Shown: positions 1 to 8,517, counted from the first letter of the stretch. The stretch is DNA of 64,000 nt from Tangfeifania diversioriginum (GCF_900141875.1 NZ_FQZE01000014.1:1-64000); one strand, 5' to 3'. Notes: generated by a model from the sequence alone, not told the origin. Numbers and translations are program-made.

Positions 1-29
1 CTCTTATTGAATGCTTCGGTAAAATTCAT
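1..29 (-). CDS. 5' end of a gene running off the left edge
   Basis: On the minus strand an ATG at 29-27 opens a frame reading MNFTEAFNK before the window ends. A Bacteroidota-type -7 element TACTTTTG lies at 51-44 on the same strand, about 15 bases upstream of the ATG, which supports a genuine gene start divergent from comF. Too little protein is visible to name it. Confidence 0.35.
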
Positions 30-60
30 AATTCGTTTTTACTCAAAAGTACAAATTATG

Positions 61-68
61 TATTTTTG
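61..68 (+). promoter_or_regulatory. Putative -7 element for comF
   Basis: TATTTTTG matches the Bacteroidota TAnnTTTG -7 consensus and lies about 105 bases upstream of the chosen comF start. No convincing TTTG -33 element is visible at the usual spacing. Confidence 0.3.
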
Positions 69-173
69 TTTGCAGCCTTGTGCTGCGGTAAGAATTAAAC
101 AGGCTAAAGGAAAAGTGATTCATCCCGGTTGCGAAAATTGGCGGGTCGGAAATGTTTTTGTAATTTATACATC

Positions 174-875
174 ATGAATAAACTGTCCTCCGTATTCGAT
201 GATTTTATTGGGTTATTTTATCCTCGTTTATGTGTTACCTGTGGCGAACGTTTAATCTCGCAGGAAAAATATGTATGCATGAGGTGTTGGTATGATTTAC
301 CAGTAAATAATTTCCATTTTGAAAAAGAGAATGTAGTGGCACAGCTTTTTTGGGGCCGGGTAAAAATTGAAAATGCAACCGCCTTTTTTCATTACAGGAA
401 AGGGAGCAAATACCAGGATTTAATTCATTTTATAAAATACAAAGGGCTGAAAGAATTGGGCTACGAAACCGGATTGAGGTTTGGGAACGCACTGGCTGAA
501 TCGCCTGCTTATACTAACGTTGATGTGGTTGTTCCGGTGCCGCTGCATCCGCGGAAACAAAAAAAGAGGGGATACAATCAAAGTGAATGGATAGCAAATG
601 GAATGGCCGCCGCAATGCAAAAACCGGTCTCTGTTGATAATTTATACCGGAAAATTTTCACTTCAACCCAAACTCGAAAAAACCGGTATGAACGGTGGCA
701 AAATGTGGACAGTATTTTTGGATTGCATCAGCCCGCCGAATTTGCAGGGAAACATATTTTGCTGACTGACGATGTGGTTACCACCGGATCAACATTAGAA
801 GCCTCTGCTTTCCAGCTTTTAAAAGCAGAAGATGCAAAAGTAAGTGTGGCCACGCTTGCTTTTGCCGACAGTTAA
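174..875 (+). CDS. comF: ComF family phosphoribosyltransferase-like protein
   Basis: About 233 residues. ComF/GntX proteins carry a small N-terminal zinc finger and a C-terminal type I phosphoribosyltransferase (PRT) fold; in competent bacteria ComF is needed for DNA uptake, but the reaction is uncertain. Visible here are the N-terminal cysteine pairs (PRLCVTCG and CMRCW), the central segment VVVPVPLHPRKQKKRGYNQS, and the C-terminal PRPP-binding loop ILLTDDVVTTGST. The ATG at 174 is chosen over an in-frame TTG at 129 because it gives the usual family N-terminus (MNKLSSVFDDF). It is followed by the globin gene on the same strand, 84 bases away. Confidence 0.9.
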   Translation: MNKLSSVFDDFIGLFYPRLCVTCGERLISQEKYVCMRCWYDLPVNNFHFEKENVVAQLFWGRVKIENATAFFHYRKGSKYQDLIHFIKYKGLKELGYETGLRFGNALAESPAYTNVDVVVPVPLHPRKQKKRGYNQSEWIANGMAAAMQKPVSVDNLYRKIFTSTQTRKNRYERWQNVDSIFGLHQPAEFAGKHILLTDDVVTTGSTLEASAFQLLKAEDAKVSVATLAFADS

Positions 876-959
876 AAACTGCTTTTGTCACTTCTTTTCT
901 TTTTTTCAACCTCTTTCCATCCGGTTTGTTTCAATTTTGGTTAAATCAAAGAACCTTAT

Positions 960-1382
960 ATGGATTTTAAAATATCAGAATATGTACAGGGACGCCCGGG
1001 AGTTACTTTGCCCTCGCACGAAATGTTCAGTGTGTTGGGCGAAGAGGGTATTCGCGAACTGGTAAGCGATCATTACGAACTTTTAAAAGAAAGTTCAATA
1101 AAAGATTTGTTTCCGGAAGATGAACCGGGCCTGGAAAAAGCCAAGAAAAATGCGGGTGACTTTTTTGTTCAGATATGTGGCGGCCCTATGTATTTTAATA
1201 AAAACCGTGGCCGGCCCATGATGTTCAAGCGCCACCTGCCGCACAAAATTAAACCCGAATCCCGCGTAGTTTGGCTTGAATGTTACCGGGATGCGCTGAA
1301 AAAACAGGAAATTCCTGAGGATGTACTGGAATCGTTCTGGAATTATCTCGATACATTTTCAATGTGGATGGTGAACTCCTGA
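960..1382 (+). CDS. Truncated haemoglobin (group II-like)
   Basis: 140 residues with the truncated-globin pattern: an N-terminal helix leading to LFPED, then FFVQICGGPMYFNKNRGRPM, then RHLPHKI, and a conserved W in WLECYRDAL. The His of RHLPHKI is the expected proximal haem ligand. Such globins bind O2/NO and are linked to nitric oxide detoxification or redox sensing; the specific ligand here cannot be read. The ORF ends 4 bases from the convergent outer membrane protein gene. In-frame ATG at 960; a heme cofactor in the cytoplasm is expected because no signal peptide is present. Confidence 0.85.
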   Translation: MDFKISEYVQGRPGVTLPSHEMFSVLGEEGIRELVSDHYELLKESSIKDLFPEDEPGLEKAKKNAGDFFVQICGGPMYFNKNRGRPMMFKRHLPHKIKPESRVVWLECYRDALKKQEIPEDVLESFWNYLDTFSMWMVNS

Positions 1383-1386
1383 AGGT

Positions 1387-2022
1387 TTACCCGCCGAACC
1401 GGTAATACAAAGCCAGCGAAATCACATTGTTAAACTGGTTGTTGTGCCAGTAGTAGTTGGTTGCATTATCGCCCGATTGTTTTCGGATGGGAAGTACCGA
1501 CAATGCAAAGCGTAAATCAAGCATTATCTGGTCCAGCATATCGAACTGGAAACCCAAAAATGGCTGAAGGTCGAAATTGTTGAAGGCATTTCGGTCTTCC
1601 TGTGGTATCTCACCGTAATTGTCAATTTCTTTTGAGTGCATGAGGTATCCTGCCGATGCGCCTGCAATAATTGTGGCACGGTCGCTGGTTCGGAATCCTG
1701 CATAAACCGGGACATCGATATAACCGAGCCGCATAATGTATTTTTCAGGGTCGGGATTCTCCTTATCAATTTTTTTGCGGGCTCCTTTTTGTGAATATTT
1801 AATTTCCATGCCTCCGAATATTGCCGGTGCAAAATCGGTTTGTACATATAGCCCGGCCAGAATCCCCGGCTTGTGGTAACCATTAATATTGATCCCGTTA
1901 ATCATGGTCCCTTCCACCTGCGAAGCATTAAAACCTGCCAGTATTCCGCCTTCGAAACGTTGTGCGGAAGCCACTTGTGCCAGAATCAGAAACAAAATCG
2001 GGATAAGAATTTTTTTACGCAT
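1387..2022 (-). CDS. PorT-like outer membrane beta-barrel protein
   Basis: 211 residues with an N-terminal signal peptide (MRKKILIPILFLILAQVASAQ) followed by alternating amphipathic strands such as FEGGILAGFNASQVEG, GILAGLYVQTDFAP and a C-terminal strand NVISLALYYRFGG. This is the pattern of the small PorT/OmpW-like eight-stranded barrels that Bacteroidota carry in many copies; no function can be assigned. It lies 1 base downstream of the sirtuin gene in the same direction, so the two are probably cotranscribed. Confidence 0.8.
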   Translation of the reverse strand: MRKKILIPILFLILAQVASAQRFEGGILAGFNASQVEGTMINGININGYHKPGILAGLYVQTDFAPAIFGGMEIKYSQKGARKKIDKENPDPEKYIMRLGYIDVPVYAGFRTSDRATIIAGASAGYLMHSKEIDNYGEIPQEDRNAFNNFDLQPFLGFQFDMLDQIMLDLRFALSVLPIRKQSGDNATNYYWHNNQFNNVISLALYYRFGG

Positions 2023-2023
2023 T

Positions 2024-2716
2024 TTACTTCAATTTTTCAAGTTTTGATTTTAATAGCTGAACACCTTCCCCGGCTTTTTCGTGAATGTAAGTTACATTTT
2101 TTATAAACATTTCCGGGCTGTCCGGATCGACCACAAAAATCGGAATCGCCGGTTTGGTATAATTTACCAGCCCGGCCGCCGGATAAACAACGAGCGAAGT
2201 GCCCACCACCACAAAAATATCTGCATTTTCAACAATTGGAATGGCCCGTTGAAGCTCGTCAACCGATTCGCCAAACCAAACAATATGAGGGCGCAATTGG
2301 CTCCCTTTTTCGCATTTGTCGCCCAGTTTGAGTTCCCAGTTTTTCAACGTGTAAACAAGTTTAGGATCGACTGTGCTCCGTGCTTTTCGCAGTTCGCCGT
2401 GCAGGTGTATCACACGCGAACTGCCTGCCTGTTCATGCAAATCATCCACATTTTGAGTAATTACATTAACATCGAACCATTCTTCGAGTTCGGCAATTCC
2501 CCGGTGGCCGGCATTGGGTTTGGCTTCCCATAATTGTTTGCGCCGTTCGTTGTAAAAACGCAATACCAGTTCAGGGTCGCGTTTCCATGCTTCGGGACTG
2601 GCCACTTCGTTCACTTCGTACTGTTCCCACAGTCCGCCCATGTCGCGGAAAGTTTGTAATCCGCTCTCCTGGCTGATGCCCGATCCTGAAAGTATAACCA
2701 GTTTTTTCTTCATCAT
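2024..2716 (-). CDS. Sir2-family NAD-dependent protein deacylase, zinc-finger-less form
   Basis: About 230 residues. Sirtuins remove acyl groups from lysines using NAD. Seen here: the Rossmann start VILSGSGISQESGLQTFRD, the NAD motif TQNVDDLH, the catalytic-His segment VIHLHGELRK, and GTSLVVYPAAGLV near the C-terminus. The structural Zn module, which normally uses two CxxC pairs between the catalytic His and the PHIVWFGE motif, is reduced to a single Cys (GDKCEKG). Loss of these cysteines is known in some sirtuins. The start is one of two adjacent ATGs at 2716/2713; the longer upstream frame to 2770 adds a non-homologous leader. It precedes the beta-barrel gene. Confidence 0.9.
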   Translation of the reverse strand: MMKKKLVILSGSGISQESGLQTFRDMGGLWEQYEVNEVASPEAWKRDPELVLRFYNERRKQLWEAKPNAGHRGIAELEEWFDVNVITQNVDDLHEQAGSSRVIHLHGELRKARSTVDPKLVYTLKNWELKLGDKCEKGSQLRPHIVWFGESVDELQRAIPIVENADIFVVVGTSLVVYPAAGLVNYTKPAIPIFVVDPDSPEMFIKNVTYIHEKAGEGVQLLKSKLEKLK

Positions 2717-2790
2717 AAACTGTTTTCGATTTAAAGATAAATGAAAATATGGGAAATTAGTTGCATTCAATTTTGCTAATTTCTAATTTG

Positions 2791-2820
2791 TTGGAAATAA
2801 AGATTATTTGAATAAATTTG
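2791..2820 (+). promoter_or_regulatory. Promoter of the VapBC-like pair
   Basis: TTG at 2791-2793 is followed 19 bases later by TAAATTTG at 2813-2820, a good match to the Bacteroidota -33/-7 layout. An imperfect dyad TTATT-TG-AATAA (2804-2815) overlaps the -7 element and could be an autoregulatory operator of the antitoxin; that part is inference. Confidence 0.5.
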
Positions 2821-2851
2821 TAACAGACGGAATATATTTAATTGTATAAAA

Positions 2852-3061
2852 ATGATAAGAACGATAGTAAAAGCAAAAAAGAATTACCTCACTATACCTT
2901 TACCCAATGAATATGTGGGAAAGCAATTGGAAGTAATTGCTTTTATGCTGGAAGATGAGGCTGATGTGCCTCAAAAAGAGATACAAAAAGCCACTTTCGA
3001 TGCTGTTAGTTTAGACACATCAGGTTTTAAATTTAACCGCGAGGAAGCAAATGAACGATAA
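2852..3061 (+). CDS. Antitoxin of a VapBC-like module
   Basis: 69 residues. The N-terminal strand pattern (IRTIVKAKKNYLTIPLP) resembles a small DNA-binding antitoxin, and the C-terminus (DTSGFKFNREEANER) is a charged tail of the kind that wraps the partner toxin. I do not recognise a precise antitoxin family. The stop overlaps the toxin gene by 11 bases, the usual translational coupling of toxin-antitoxin pairs, and a good promoter sits just upstream. The role rests mainly on this context. Confidence 0.7.
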   Translation: MIRTIVKAKKNYLTIPLPNEYVGKQLEVIAFMLEDEADVPQKEIQKATFDAVSLDTSGFKFNREEANER

Positions 3062-3458
3062 TGTATTTCTGGATACTAATATTTTGGTTTATTCCTATTC
3101 TTTCACCGAAAAAGATAAACAGAAAATTGCCCGAAAACTTATTGCTGAATCAAATTCATATATTAGCACACAAGTGATTCAGGAACTCTTAAATACGCTT
3201 ACAAAAAAATTTGGAATCAATTGGGATAATGCAAAAAATGCAGCAAGGGAATCTCTACAAAACAATTCTCTTTTTGTAAACAATGAAAAGACCATAATTA
3301 AAGCCTGTGAAATTGCCCAAAAATACCGTTATTCATTTTACGATTCATTGATTATATCTGCCGCTATTTCCTGTAATTGTGTAATGCTTTGTAGTGAAGA
3401 TTTACAACACGGACAAATTATTGAAGGCAAGTTAAAAATAATCAATCCATTTTTTTAA
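3051..3458 (+). CDS. PIN-domain ribonuclease toxin (VapC-like)
   Basis: 135 residues with the PIN fold: first acidic residue in NVFLDTNILVYS, a conserved Glu in STQVIQELLNTL, and the Asp of YRYSFYDSLIISAA, followed by CSEDLQHG. These acidic residues coordinate Mg in VapC toxins, which cleave tRNA or rRNA. All four acidic positions appear intact, so the toxin is probably active. The gene starts inside the end of its antitoxin (11-base overlap) and ends 61 bases before dnaG. Confidence 0.85.
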   Translation: MNDNVFLDTNILVYSYSFTEKDKQKIARKLIAESNSYISTQVIQELLNTLTKKFGINWDNAKNAARESLQNNSLFVNNEKTIIKACEIAQKYRYSFYDSLIISAAISCNCVMLCSEDLQHGQIIEGKLKIINPFF

Positions 3459-3506
3459 ACAGGGGGCAGGTTTAAAAATTTCCCGTTAATCTCCGTCCAA
3501 TTTTCC

Positions 3507-3514
3507 TACATTTG
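3507..3514 (+). promoter_or_regulatory. -7 element placing dnaG as a near-leaderless mRNA
   Basis: TACATTTG matches TAnnTTTG and ends only 5 bases before the dnaG GTG at 3520. With the usual distance from the -7 element to the transcription start, the mRNA would begin at or within a few bases of the start codon. Confidence 0.45.
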
Positions 3515-3519
3515 CAGTT

Positions 3520-5475
3520 GTGATAGATCATGCTACAATAGAACGTATTTTGGATGCGGCGGACATTTCCGACGTGGTTTCGGAGTTTGTAACACTCCGG
3601 AGAAGAGGTGTGAACATGCTCGGTTTGTGTCCATTCCATAACGAAAAAACACCTTCGTTTACGGTTTCTCCGGCCAAGGGAATCTTTAAATGTTTTGGGT
3701 GTGGAAAAGGTGGCAATGCGGTCAATTTTATTATGGAGCATGAAAACCTCAGCTACCCGGAGGCGCTCAAGTGGCTGGCAAAAAAATACAATATAGAGGT
3801 AAAAGAGGAAGAGGAAACCGAGGAGCAAAAACAGCTGAAGGACGAGCGGGAAAGCCTGATGATTGTTTCCGGTTATGCCCAAAAATACTTCACGCGTTTT
3901 TTATGGGAAGAAAATGAGGGCCGCACTATTGGATTGAGCTATTTCCGTGAGCGTGGTTTCCGCGACGATATTCTGAAAAAATTTGAGTTGGGCTTCAGTC
4001 CCGACGGGAAAACGCCTTTTACCGAAGCTGCGCAAAAGCAGGGGTACAAAATCGAATTTCTCGAAAAAACCGGGCTCACTATTGTGCGCGACGACTGGAA
4101 ACGCGACCGTTTTGCCGGGCGTGTGATGTTTCCCATCCACAACCTGGCGGGCCGGGTAATTGGTTTTGGTGGCCGCATCCTGAAAGACGATCCCAAAGCC
4201 GCCAAGTACCTCAACTCGCCGGAATCGGAAATTTACCACAAAAGCAAGGCACTTTACGGAATTTACCAGGCCCGGCGCGAAATGGCACGGGCCGATAAAT
4301 GTTACCTCGTGGAGGGCTACACCGATGTGCTTTCAATGCACCAGGCCGGAATCACAAATGTGGTGGCCTCGTCAGGAACCGCGCTTACATCGGAGCAAAT
4401 TCGTTTAATTAAGCGGTTCACCACCAACATCACCATTATTTACGATGGCGACGAGGCGGGAATAAAAGCATCCATGCGCGGGATTGATCTTGTTTTGGAA
4501 GAAGGAATGAATGTGAAAGTTTTGTTGCTCCCCGATGGTGAAGACCCTGATTCCTTTGCAAAACAAAAGGGAGCCAGCGGTTTTCAGGAGTACATCAGTG
4601 AAAACGAAACCGATTTTATACAATTTAAAACGCGCCTGCTGCTGAAAACCACTGAAAACGACCCGGTGGCCAAAGCCCGTCTGATTTCTGATGTAATCCG
4701 CTCGGTGGCAGTAATTCCCGATACAATTACCCGTTCGGTGTATATAAAGGAGTGCAGCAAGTTGCTCAATGTGGATGAAGAGGTGTTGTATTCAGAAGTA
4801 AGGAAACAAAAACGCAAACAGAATGAAGAACTGCGGAAAAAAGAGAGGCGCGAACAGGTGCGCGACCAACGCCAAAAAGCGGAGCCACAATCGCAGGAAC
4901 CCGAAATTAAACCTTCTGAATTTTTAATTGAAGAGCTGGAGTTTTTGCGGTTTCTGTTAAAGCATTGCAATGTGGTTCTGTTTGAAGAAGATGGTGAAAA
5001 TCCTGATGAAACGCGTAATGTGAAAGTGGGGGAATTTATGGTGATGGAGCTGGAGAATGATGATTTGGTGCCCGATAATAAATTGTTCCGCCAGGTTTTT
5101 AACGAAGTGAAAGCGAACCTCGATAATGAACAATTCGACCCGTGGAAACATTTTATTTACCACCCCGACACTGAGGTGAGCAAACTGGCCACCGACCTTC
5201 TTTCTGAAAAATTTATTGAAAGCAAACGCTGGACAAAAGCAGGCGCCTACACCGAAAAGGAGGAGGAGATTCTCGATTTCCTGATTCCCAAAATTATTTA
5301 TGAATACAAGCTCCGGAAAATTAAATTGATGATGGAAGAAATTGAAAAGGCCATTGATGTGGCTGCCAAGGAAAATAATTTCGACCACGTAATCGAGGAG
5401 CAATCAAAATACATGAACCTGAAGCGGGTGGAAAAATTTTTGTCGGAAAAACTCGGAAGCCGCGCCATAAATTAG
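3520..5475 (+). CDS. dnaG: DNA primase
   Basis: 651 residues. DnaG makes RNA primers for replication. The CHC2 zinc ribbon is intact (C37, H40, C58, C61 around CPFHNEKTPSF and KCFGCGKGGNAV). The catalytic core follows, with TOPRIM motifs VEGYTDVLSMHQAG and IIYDGDEAGIKAS. The C-terminal region from about residue 470 is the helicase-interaction domain, preceded by a charged linker rich in K/E/R/Q. The start is GTG (reads MIDHATIERI), matching the expected family N-terminus; the next ATG would cut into the zinc ribbon. The gene is followed 11 bases later by an FMN-binding oxidase-like gene. Confidence 0.97.
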   Translation: MIDHATIERILDAADISDVVSEFVTLRRRGVNMLGLCPFHNEKTPSFTVSPAKGIFKCFGCGKGGNAVNFIMEHENLSYPEALKWLAKKYNIEVKEEEETEEQKQLKDERESLMIVSGYAQKYFTRFLWEENEGRTIGLSYFRERGFRDDILKKFELGFSPDGKTPFTEAAQKQGYKIEFLEKTGLTIVRDDWKRDRFAGRVMFPIHNLAGRVIGFGGRILKDDPKAAKYLNSPESEIYHKSKALYGIYQARREMARADKCYLVEGYTDVLSMHQAGITNVVASSGTALTSEQIRLIKRFTTNITIIYDGDEAGIKASMRGIDLVLEEGMNVKVLLLPDGEDPDSFAKQKGASGFQEYISENETDFIQFKTRLLLKTTENDPVAKARLISDVIRSVAVIPDTITRSVYIKECSKLLNVDEEVLYSEVRKQKRKQNEELRKKERREQVRDQRQKAEPQSQEPEIKPSEFLIEELEFLRFLLKHCNVVLFEEDGENPDETRNVKVGEFMVMELENDDLVPDNKLFRQVFNEVKANLDNEQFDPWKHFIYHPDTEVSKLATDLLSEKFIESKRWTKAGAYTEKEEEILDFLIPKIIYEYKLRKIKLMMEEIEKAIDVAAKENNFDHVIEEQSKYMNLKRVEKFLSEKLGSRAIN

Positions 5476-5486
5476 CTGAAAATAAT

Positions 5487-5969
5487 ATGCGCACCCTATT
5501 TATCGAAAACAGAGAAGAAATAAATAAACTCATCAGAACCTGTAAAACCTGTTACCTGGCGATGTCGGAAAATGATCGTCCGTATGTGTTGCCCATGAAT
5601 TTTGCGCTCGACGGCGATGCGGTGATTCTTCATTCGGCACAAAGTGGCCGCATGTGGGAAACGTTGCAAAAAAATCCGAATGTTTGCATTAACTGGACAC
5701 TGGGCGAGGAGCTGGCCTGGCAGGATGAGCGGGTAGGGTGCAGCTACCGCGTAAAATCGAAATCGGCCATTGTGGAAGGAAGTGTCGAAATTGTGGATGA
5801 TTACGATGAAAAAGTGCGTTGCCTGGAGCTTTTAATGGCGCAGTACAGCGACCGGGACTTCAAATTCAATTCCCCCGCGATAAAAAATGTGGGTGTTATG
5901 AAAGTACATATCGAAAAAATATCAGCCAAAGAGTTTGGGGCCAAGCCGGATACGCCGTGGAATAGTTGA
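5487..5969 (+). CDS. Pyridoxamine 5'-phosphate oxidase-family (NimA-like) protein
   Basis: 160 residues with the FMN-binding split-barrel fold: TCYLAMSENDRPYVLPMNFA, then AVILHSAQSGRMWETLQKNP, then a central YRVKSKSAIVEGSVEIV. The family includes NimA-type 5-nitroimidazole reductases and haem/F420-binding relatives; substrate cannot be read from sequence. It starts 11 bases after dnaG and probably shares its transcript. It ends 4 bases from a convergent small gene. Confidence 0.8.
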   Translation: MRTLFIENREEINKLIRTCKTCYLAMSENDRPYVLPMNFALDGDAVILHSAQSGRMWETLQKNPNVCINWTLGEELAWQDERVGCSYRVKSKSAIVEGSVEIVDDYDEKVRCLELLMAQYSDRDFKFNSPAIKNVGVMKVHIEKISAKEFGAKPDTPWNS

Positions 5970-5973
5970 GTTC

Positions 5974-6162
5974 TTATTCAAGAATAAAGTTGTTTTTTAC
6001 CCTGTTGGGATGAGGTTTCGATGGTTCAAAAAACTGCATTTCCTGCACCATTTCCAGAAAAAACATCAGCCGTTCGTGTGGGGTGCGGCTCAGTGCTTCT
6101 CGCATTCTCCGCTCGTTGGCTTTTTCTTTGGTTTCAAAACGTAAATTGTTTCCAGTATCCAT
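5974..6162 (-). CDS. Small hypothetical protein
   Basis: 62 residues, highly charged and helical: MDTGNNLRFETKEKANERRM, then TPHERLMFFLEMVQEMQFF, and a basic tail. The pattern (a short disordered start then a TPxERLxxFLExxQE helix) recalls small proteins often seen beside nucleotidyltransferase or toxin-like genes in Bacteroidota, but no such partner is adjacent. It fills an otherwise empty strand between two plus-strand genes and its composition looks coding. Function unknown. Confidence 0.5.
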   Translation of the reverse strand: MDTGNNLRFETKEKANERRMREALSRTPHERLMFFLEMVQEMQFFEPSKPHPNRVKNNFILE

Positions 6163-6241
6163 CTTTCACTGTTTTATGCTGTAAAATTAACGATTCTGTT
6201 GTTTCAAAAGAAATTCAAAAAGTTAAAGGCACTTAAATTTC

Positions 6242-6249
6242 TATCTTTG
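6242..6249 (+). promoter_or_regulatory. -7 element of the SDR gene
   Basis: TATCTTTG fits TAnnTTTG, 16 bases before the ATG at 6266; the -33 region is poorly conserved. Confidence 0.4.
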
Positions 6250-6265
6250 TTGCAAAATTGGAACT

Positions 6266-7294
6266 ATGCAGTTTGTAACAGGGGGCACGGGATTAATCGG
6301 ATCGCATGTATTATTCGAACTTGTTTCGGCAGGCAAAAAGGTGAAAGCGCTGAAACGCGAAACCAGCAATCTGCAGCAGGTGCAAAAAGTATTTTCATAT
6401 TATTCTGAAAATGCGGAAGAATTGTATCGGCAAATTGAATGGGTGGATGGCGATATTCTCGACTATTTCGGTCTGGAAAAACTGCTCGGTGTAGTAACCG
6501 AAGTCTTCCACTGTGCAGCAATAGTTTCTTTTAATTCCGGCGAGCGTGATCAAATGATCCGCAACAACGTGGAAGGCACTGCCAACCTGGTAAACGCTGC
6601 CCTGGAAAACGGTGTAAAAAAGTTTTGCCATGTGAGTTCGGTAGCTGCGCTTGGAAATGCCGAAAACGGTTTTTCAATTGACGAACAGACCAACTGGGTG
6701 CCTTCCAAAAAAATTTCAGGCTATTCCGAGAGTAAATTTTATTCTGAAACCGAAGTGTGGCGGGGAATTGAAGAAGGACTCGATGCTGTAATTGTAAACC
6801 CGTCGATTGTGCTGGGGCCAGGAAACTGGGACTCGGGAAGTGCGCAGCTTTTTAAAACCGTGTGGAATGGTATGAAGTTTTACACAAAGGGAGTTACCGG
6901 CTATGTAGATGTTAAAGATGTGGCCCGTGCCATGATTTTGTTGATGAACAACTCCAATTTTGAGGCCTGCAAAAACAACCGTTTTTTACTGAATGCCGAA
7001 AATTTGAGCTATCAGCAACTGTTTTCACAAATTGCCGATGCATTTGGTAAACCGCATCCAAAATTTCATGCATCTCCGGTTTTGTTGGCATTAGTCTGGC
7101 GGGCAGCAGCATTTTGGGGAAAGGTGTCGGGGAAATCAGCTGCTATTACCCGCGAAACGGCATCTGCTTCAGCAAGTATTAAAAATTTCGATGGCAGTAA
7201 AATCACCCGGTGTTTTGAATTTGATTACACACCGATTTCACAATCCATTCAGCAAACTGCCCATTTTTTTCTGAACGATTTGCCGGAAAAATAG
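6266..7294 (+). CDS. NAD-dependent epimerase/dehydratase (extended SDR)
   Basis: 342 residues. Rossmann glycine motif TGGTGLIGSHV at residues 5-15, an acidic residue after WVDGDILD, the conserved VFHCAAIVSF, and the catalytic pair in SGYSESKFYSE (YxxxK, about residues 154-158) with VSSVAAL supplying the Ser. VNPSIVLGPG is the usual substrate-side motif. The protein resembles dihydroflavonol-reductase/steroid-dehydrogenase-like extended SDRs; substrate unknown. No signal peptide. It has its own likely promoter and is convergent with the universal stress gene. Confidence 0.88.
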   Translation: MQFVTGGTGLIGSHVLFELVSAGKKVKALKRETSNLQQVQKVFSYYSENAEELYRQIEWVDGDILDYFGLEKLLGVVTEVFHCAAIVSFNSGERDQMIRNNVEGTANLVNAALENGVKKFCHVSSVAALGNAENGFSIDEQTNWVPSKKISGYSESKFYSETEVWRGIEEGLDAVIVNPSIVLGPGNWDSGSAQLFKTVWNGMKFYTKGVTGYVDVKDVARAMILLMNNSNFEACKNNRFLLNAENLSYQQLFSQIADAFGKPHPKFHASPVLLALVWRAAAFWGKVSGKSAAITRETASASASIKNFDGSKITRCFEFDYTPISQSIQQTAHFFLNDLPEK

Positions 7295-7340
7295 CAGTCA
7301 TTTTTTTATAACCCTTGGCTTATTAATAGAAACTCTAACA

Positions 7341-7413
7341 TCTCCCCTCCGGGGAGACGAGAGGGGCTTCTTTCCTTTCCGGGGAGACAGAGAGGGGCTG
7401 ATACTGAGAGGGG
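7341..7413. repeat. GC-rich intergenic repeat
   Basis: Two copies of a motif beginning TCCGGGGAGAC and ending GAGAGGGGCT lie at 7348-7368 and 7378-7399, followed by a partial third GAGAGGGG. The first copy carries a hairpin CTCCCC-TCC-GGGGAG. It sits in the 122-base gap between two convergent genes. Such purine/pyrimidine-skewed segments are often dispersed intergenic repeats; only this one locus is visible here. Confidence 0.55.
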
Positions 7414-7416
7414 TTT

Positions 7417-8517
7417 TTATGCATGAAAAATCAGCAGCGGCGTTTGGGTGTGGAACACCATTTTACGCGCCACACTCGGGTTAAACAACCGCGAAATCAT
7501 ATTCCGCTTGTGTGTGGTCAGCGAAATTATGTCGATGTTCTCTTTTTCAATAAACGAGTCGAGTGCTTCCAGGATATCGTCGCCTGAAATGAGCCGGCAA
7601 TCAAAGTCTTTCGACTGGTAATTTTCATTTAGCACCTCTTTCATTCCCTCCAGCTTGGCTGTGTCCCAGTCCGATTGCTTGGTTTTTCCTACATGCACGC
7701 AAAAAACTTTGGCCTCGAAGGGTTTCAGCAGCCCCACCAGTTTCTCTATTACCAAAAAATCTTTTTCATCGAAGTTGGTGGCATACAACACACGGTTGAA
7801 TTCGCTCAGCTCTTTTTCTGGCATTTTTTCAGGAACCACCAATACTGGAACTTTTGCGTTGTAAATAATATCAGCGGTTATGCTGCCAATTACGTTGGCC
7901 GTTTCGTCGCCTGTGCCCATAACAATCAGTCGTGAATTATTATCTTCGGCATAGGCCAGAATGTCTTCATCGGCATAGCCCGATTTAATGATGAAATCGG
8001 TTTCCACGGCATCCCATTTTTCTTTACCGATATCGTTTACCAGTTTAGTTGTAAATTTTTGAAAATCTTCATTTGCATTTTTTTCGGCTTCGTCCATGCG
8101 TGCCAGCAATGTGGAGTCGTACATGTACACATCGCCGTAGGGTACTGAATGGACAATGGGATTAATGTAGCAGTGCATAAAAACCAGTTTGGTGCCTAGG
8201 TGGCTGGCAATGTTAAATGCCATTTTGCAGCTTTTGGCCGAGGCCGTTGAAAAATCGACCGGCACCAGGATGTGGTCGTCTTTTTTTTCCACCTTCTTTT
8301 TGGCAGCAATGGGTTTTTTCCCCAGCAATTTTTCGAGAACAGGAAAAGCTTCCCGGACATCTTTCTCCATAATTTTTACTTTCACCGAAGTAGCCGCGCC
8401 CTCCATCAGGTTAATATCTTCCAGGTAACATTCTATTTCGTTTTCTTCGAGGCGCGCTTTCAGTATCTGTGCTTTTGAGTAGGGGAGAACTACAAGTGTA
8501 AGCAATCTTTCTTCCAT
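7417..8517 (-). CDS. Universal stress protein, tandem Usp with N-terminal DUF2007-like domain
   Basis: 366 residues. Residues 1-68 (LVVLPYSKAQILKARLEENE...) resemble the small DUF2007/'putative signal transducing protein' fold. Then a first Usp domain starting HILVPVDFSTAS, with the ATP-binding loop GTGDETANVIGSIT and ending VPVLVVPEKM. A second, more divergent Usp domain (RVLYATNFDEKDF to TQTPLLIFHA) has a weaker loop (TTHKRNMISRLFNPSVAR). Usp proteins bind ATP or AMP and act in stress survival. Cytoplasmic, no signal peptide. Confidence 0.85.
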   Translation of the reverse strand: MEERLLTLVVLPYSKAQILKARLEENEIECYLEDINLMEGAATSVKVKIMEKDVREAFPVLEKLLGKKPIAAKKKVEKKDDHILVPVDFSTASAKSCKMAFNIASHLGTKLVFMHCYINPIVHSVPYGDVYMYDSTLLARMDEAEKNANEDFQKFTTKLVNDIGKEKWDAVETDFIIKSGYADEDILAYAEDNNSRLIVMGTGDETANVIGSITADIIYNAKVPVLVVPEKMPEKELSEFNRVLYATNFDEKDFLVIEKLVGLLKPFEAKVFCVHVGKTKQSDWDTAKLEGMKEVLNENYQSKDFDCRLISGDDILEALDSFIEKENIDIISLTTHKRNMISRLFNPSVARKMVFHTQTPLLIFHA

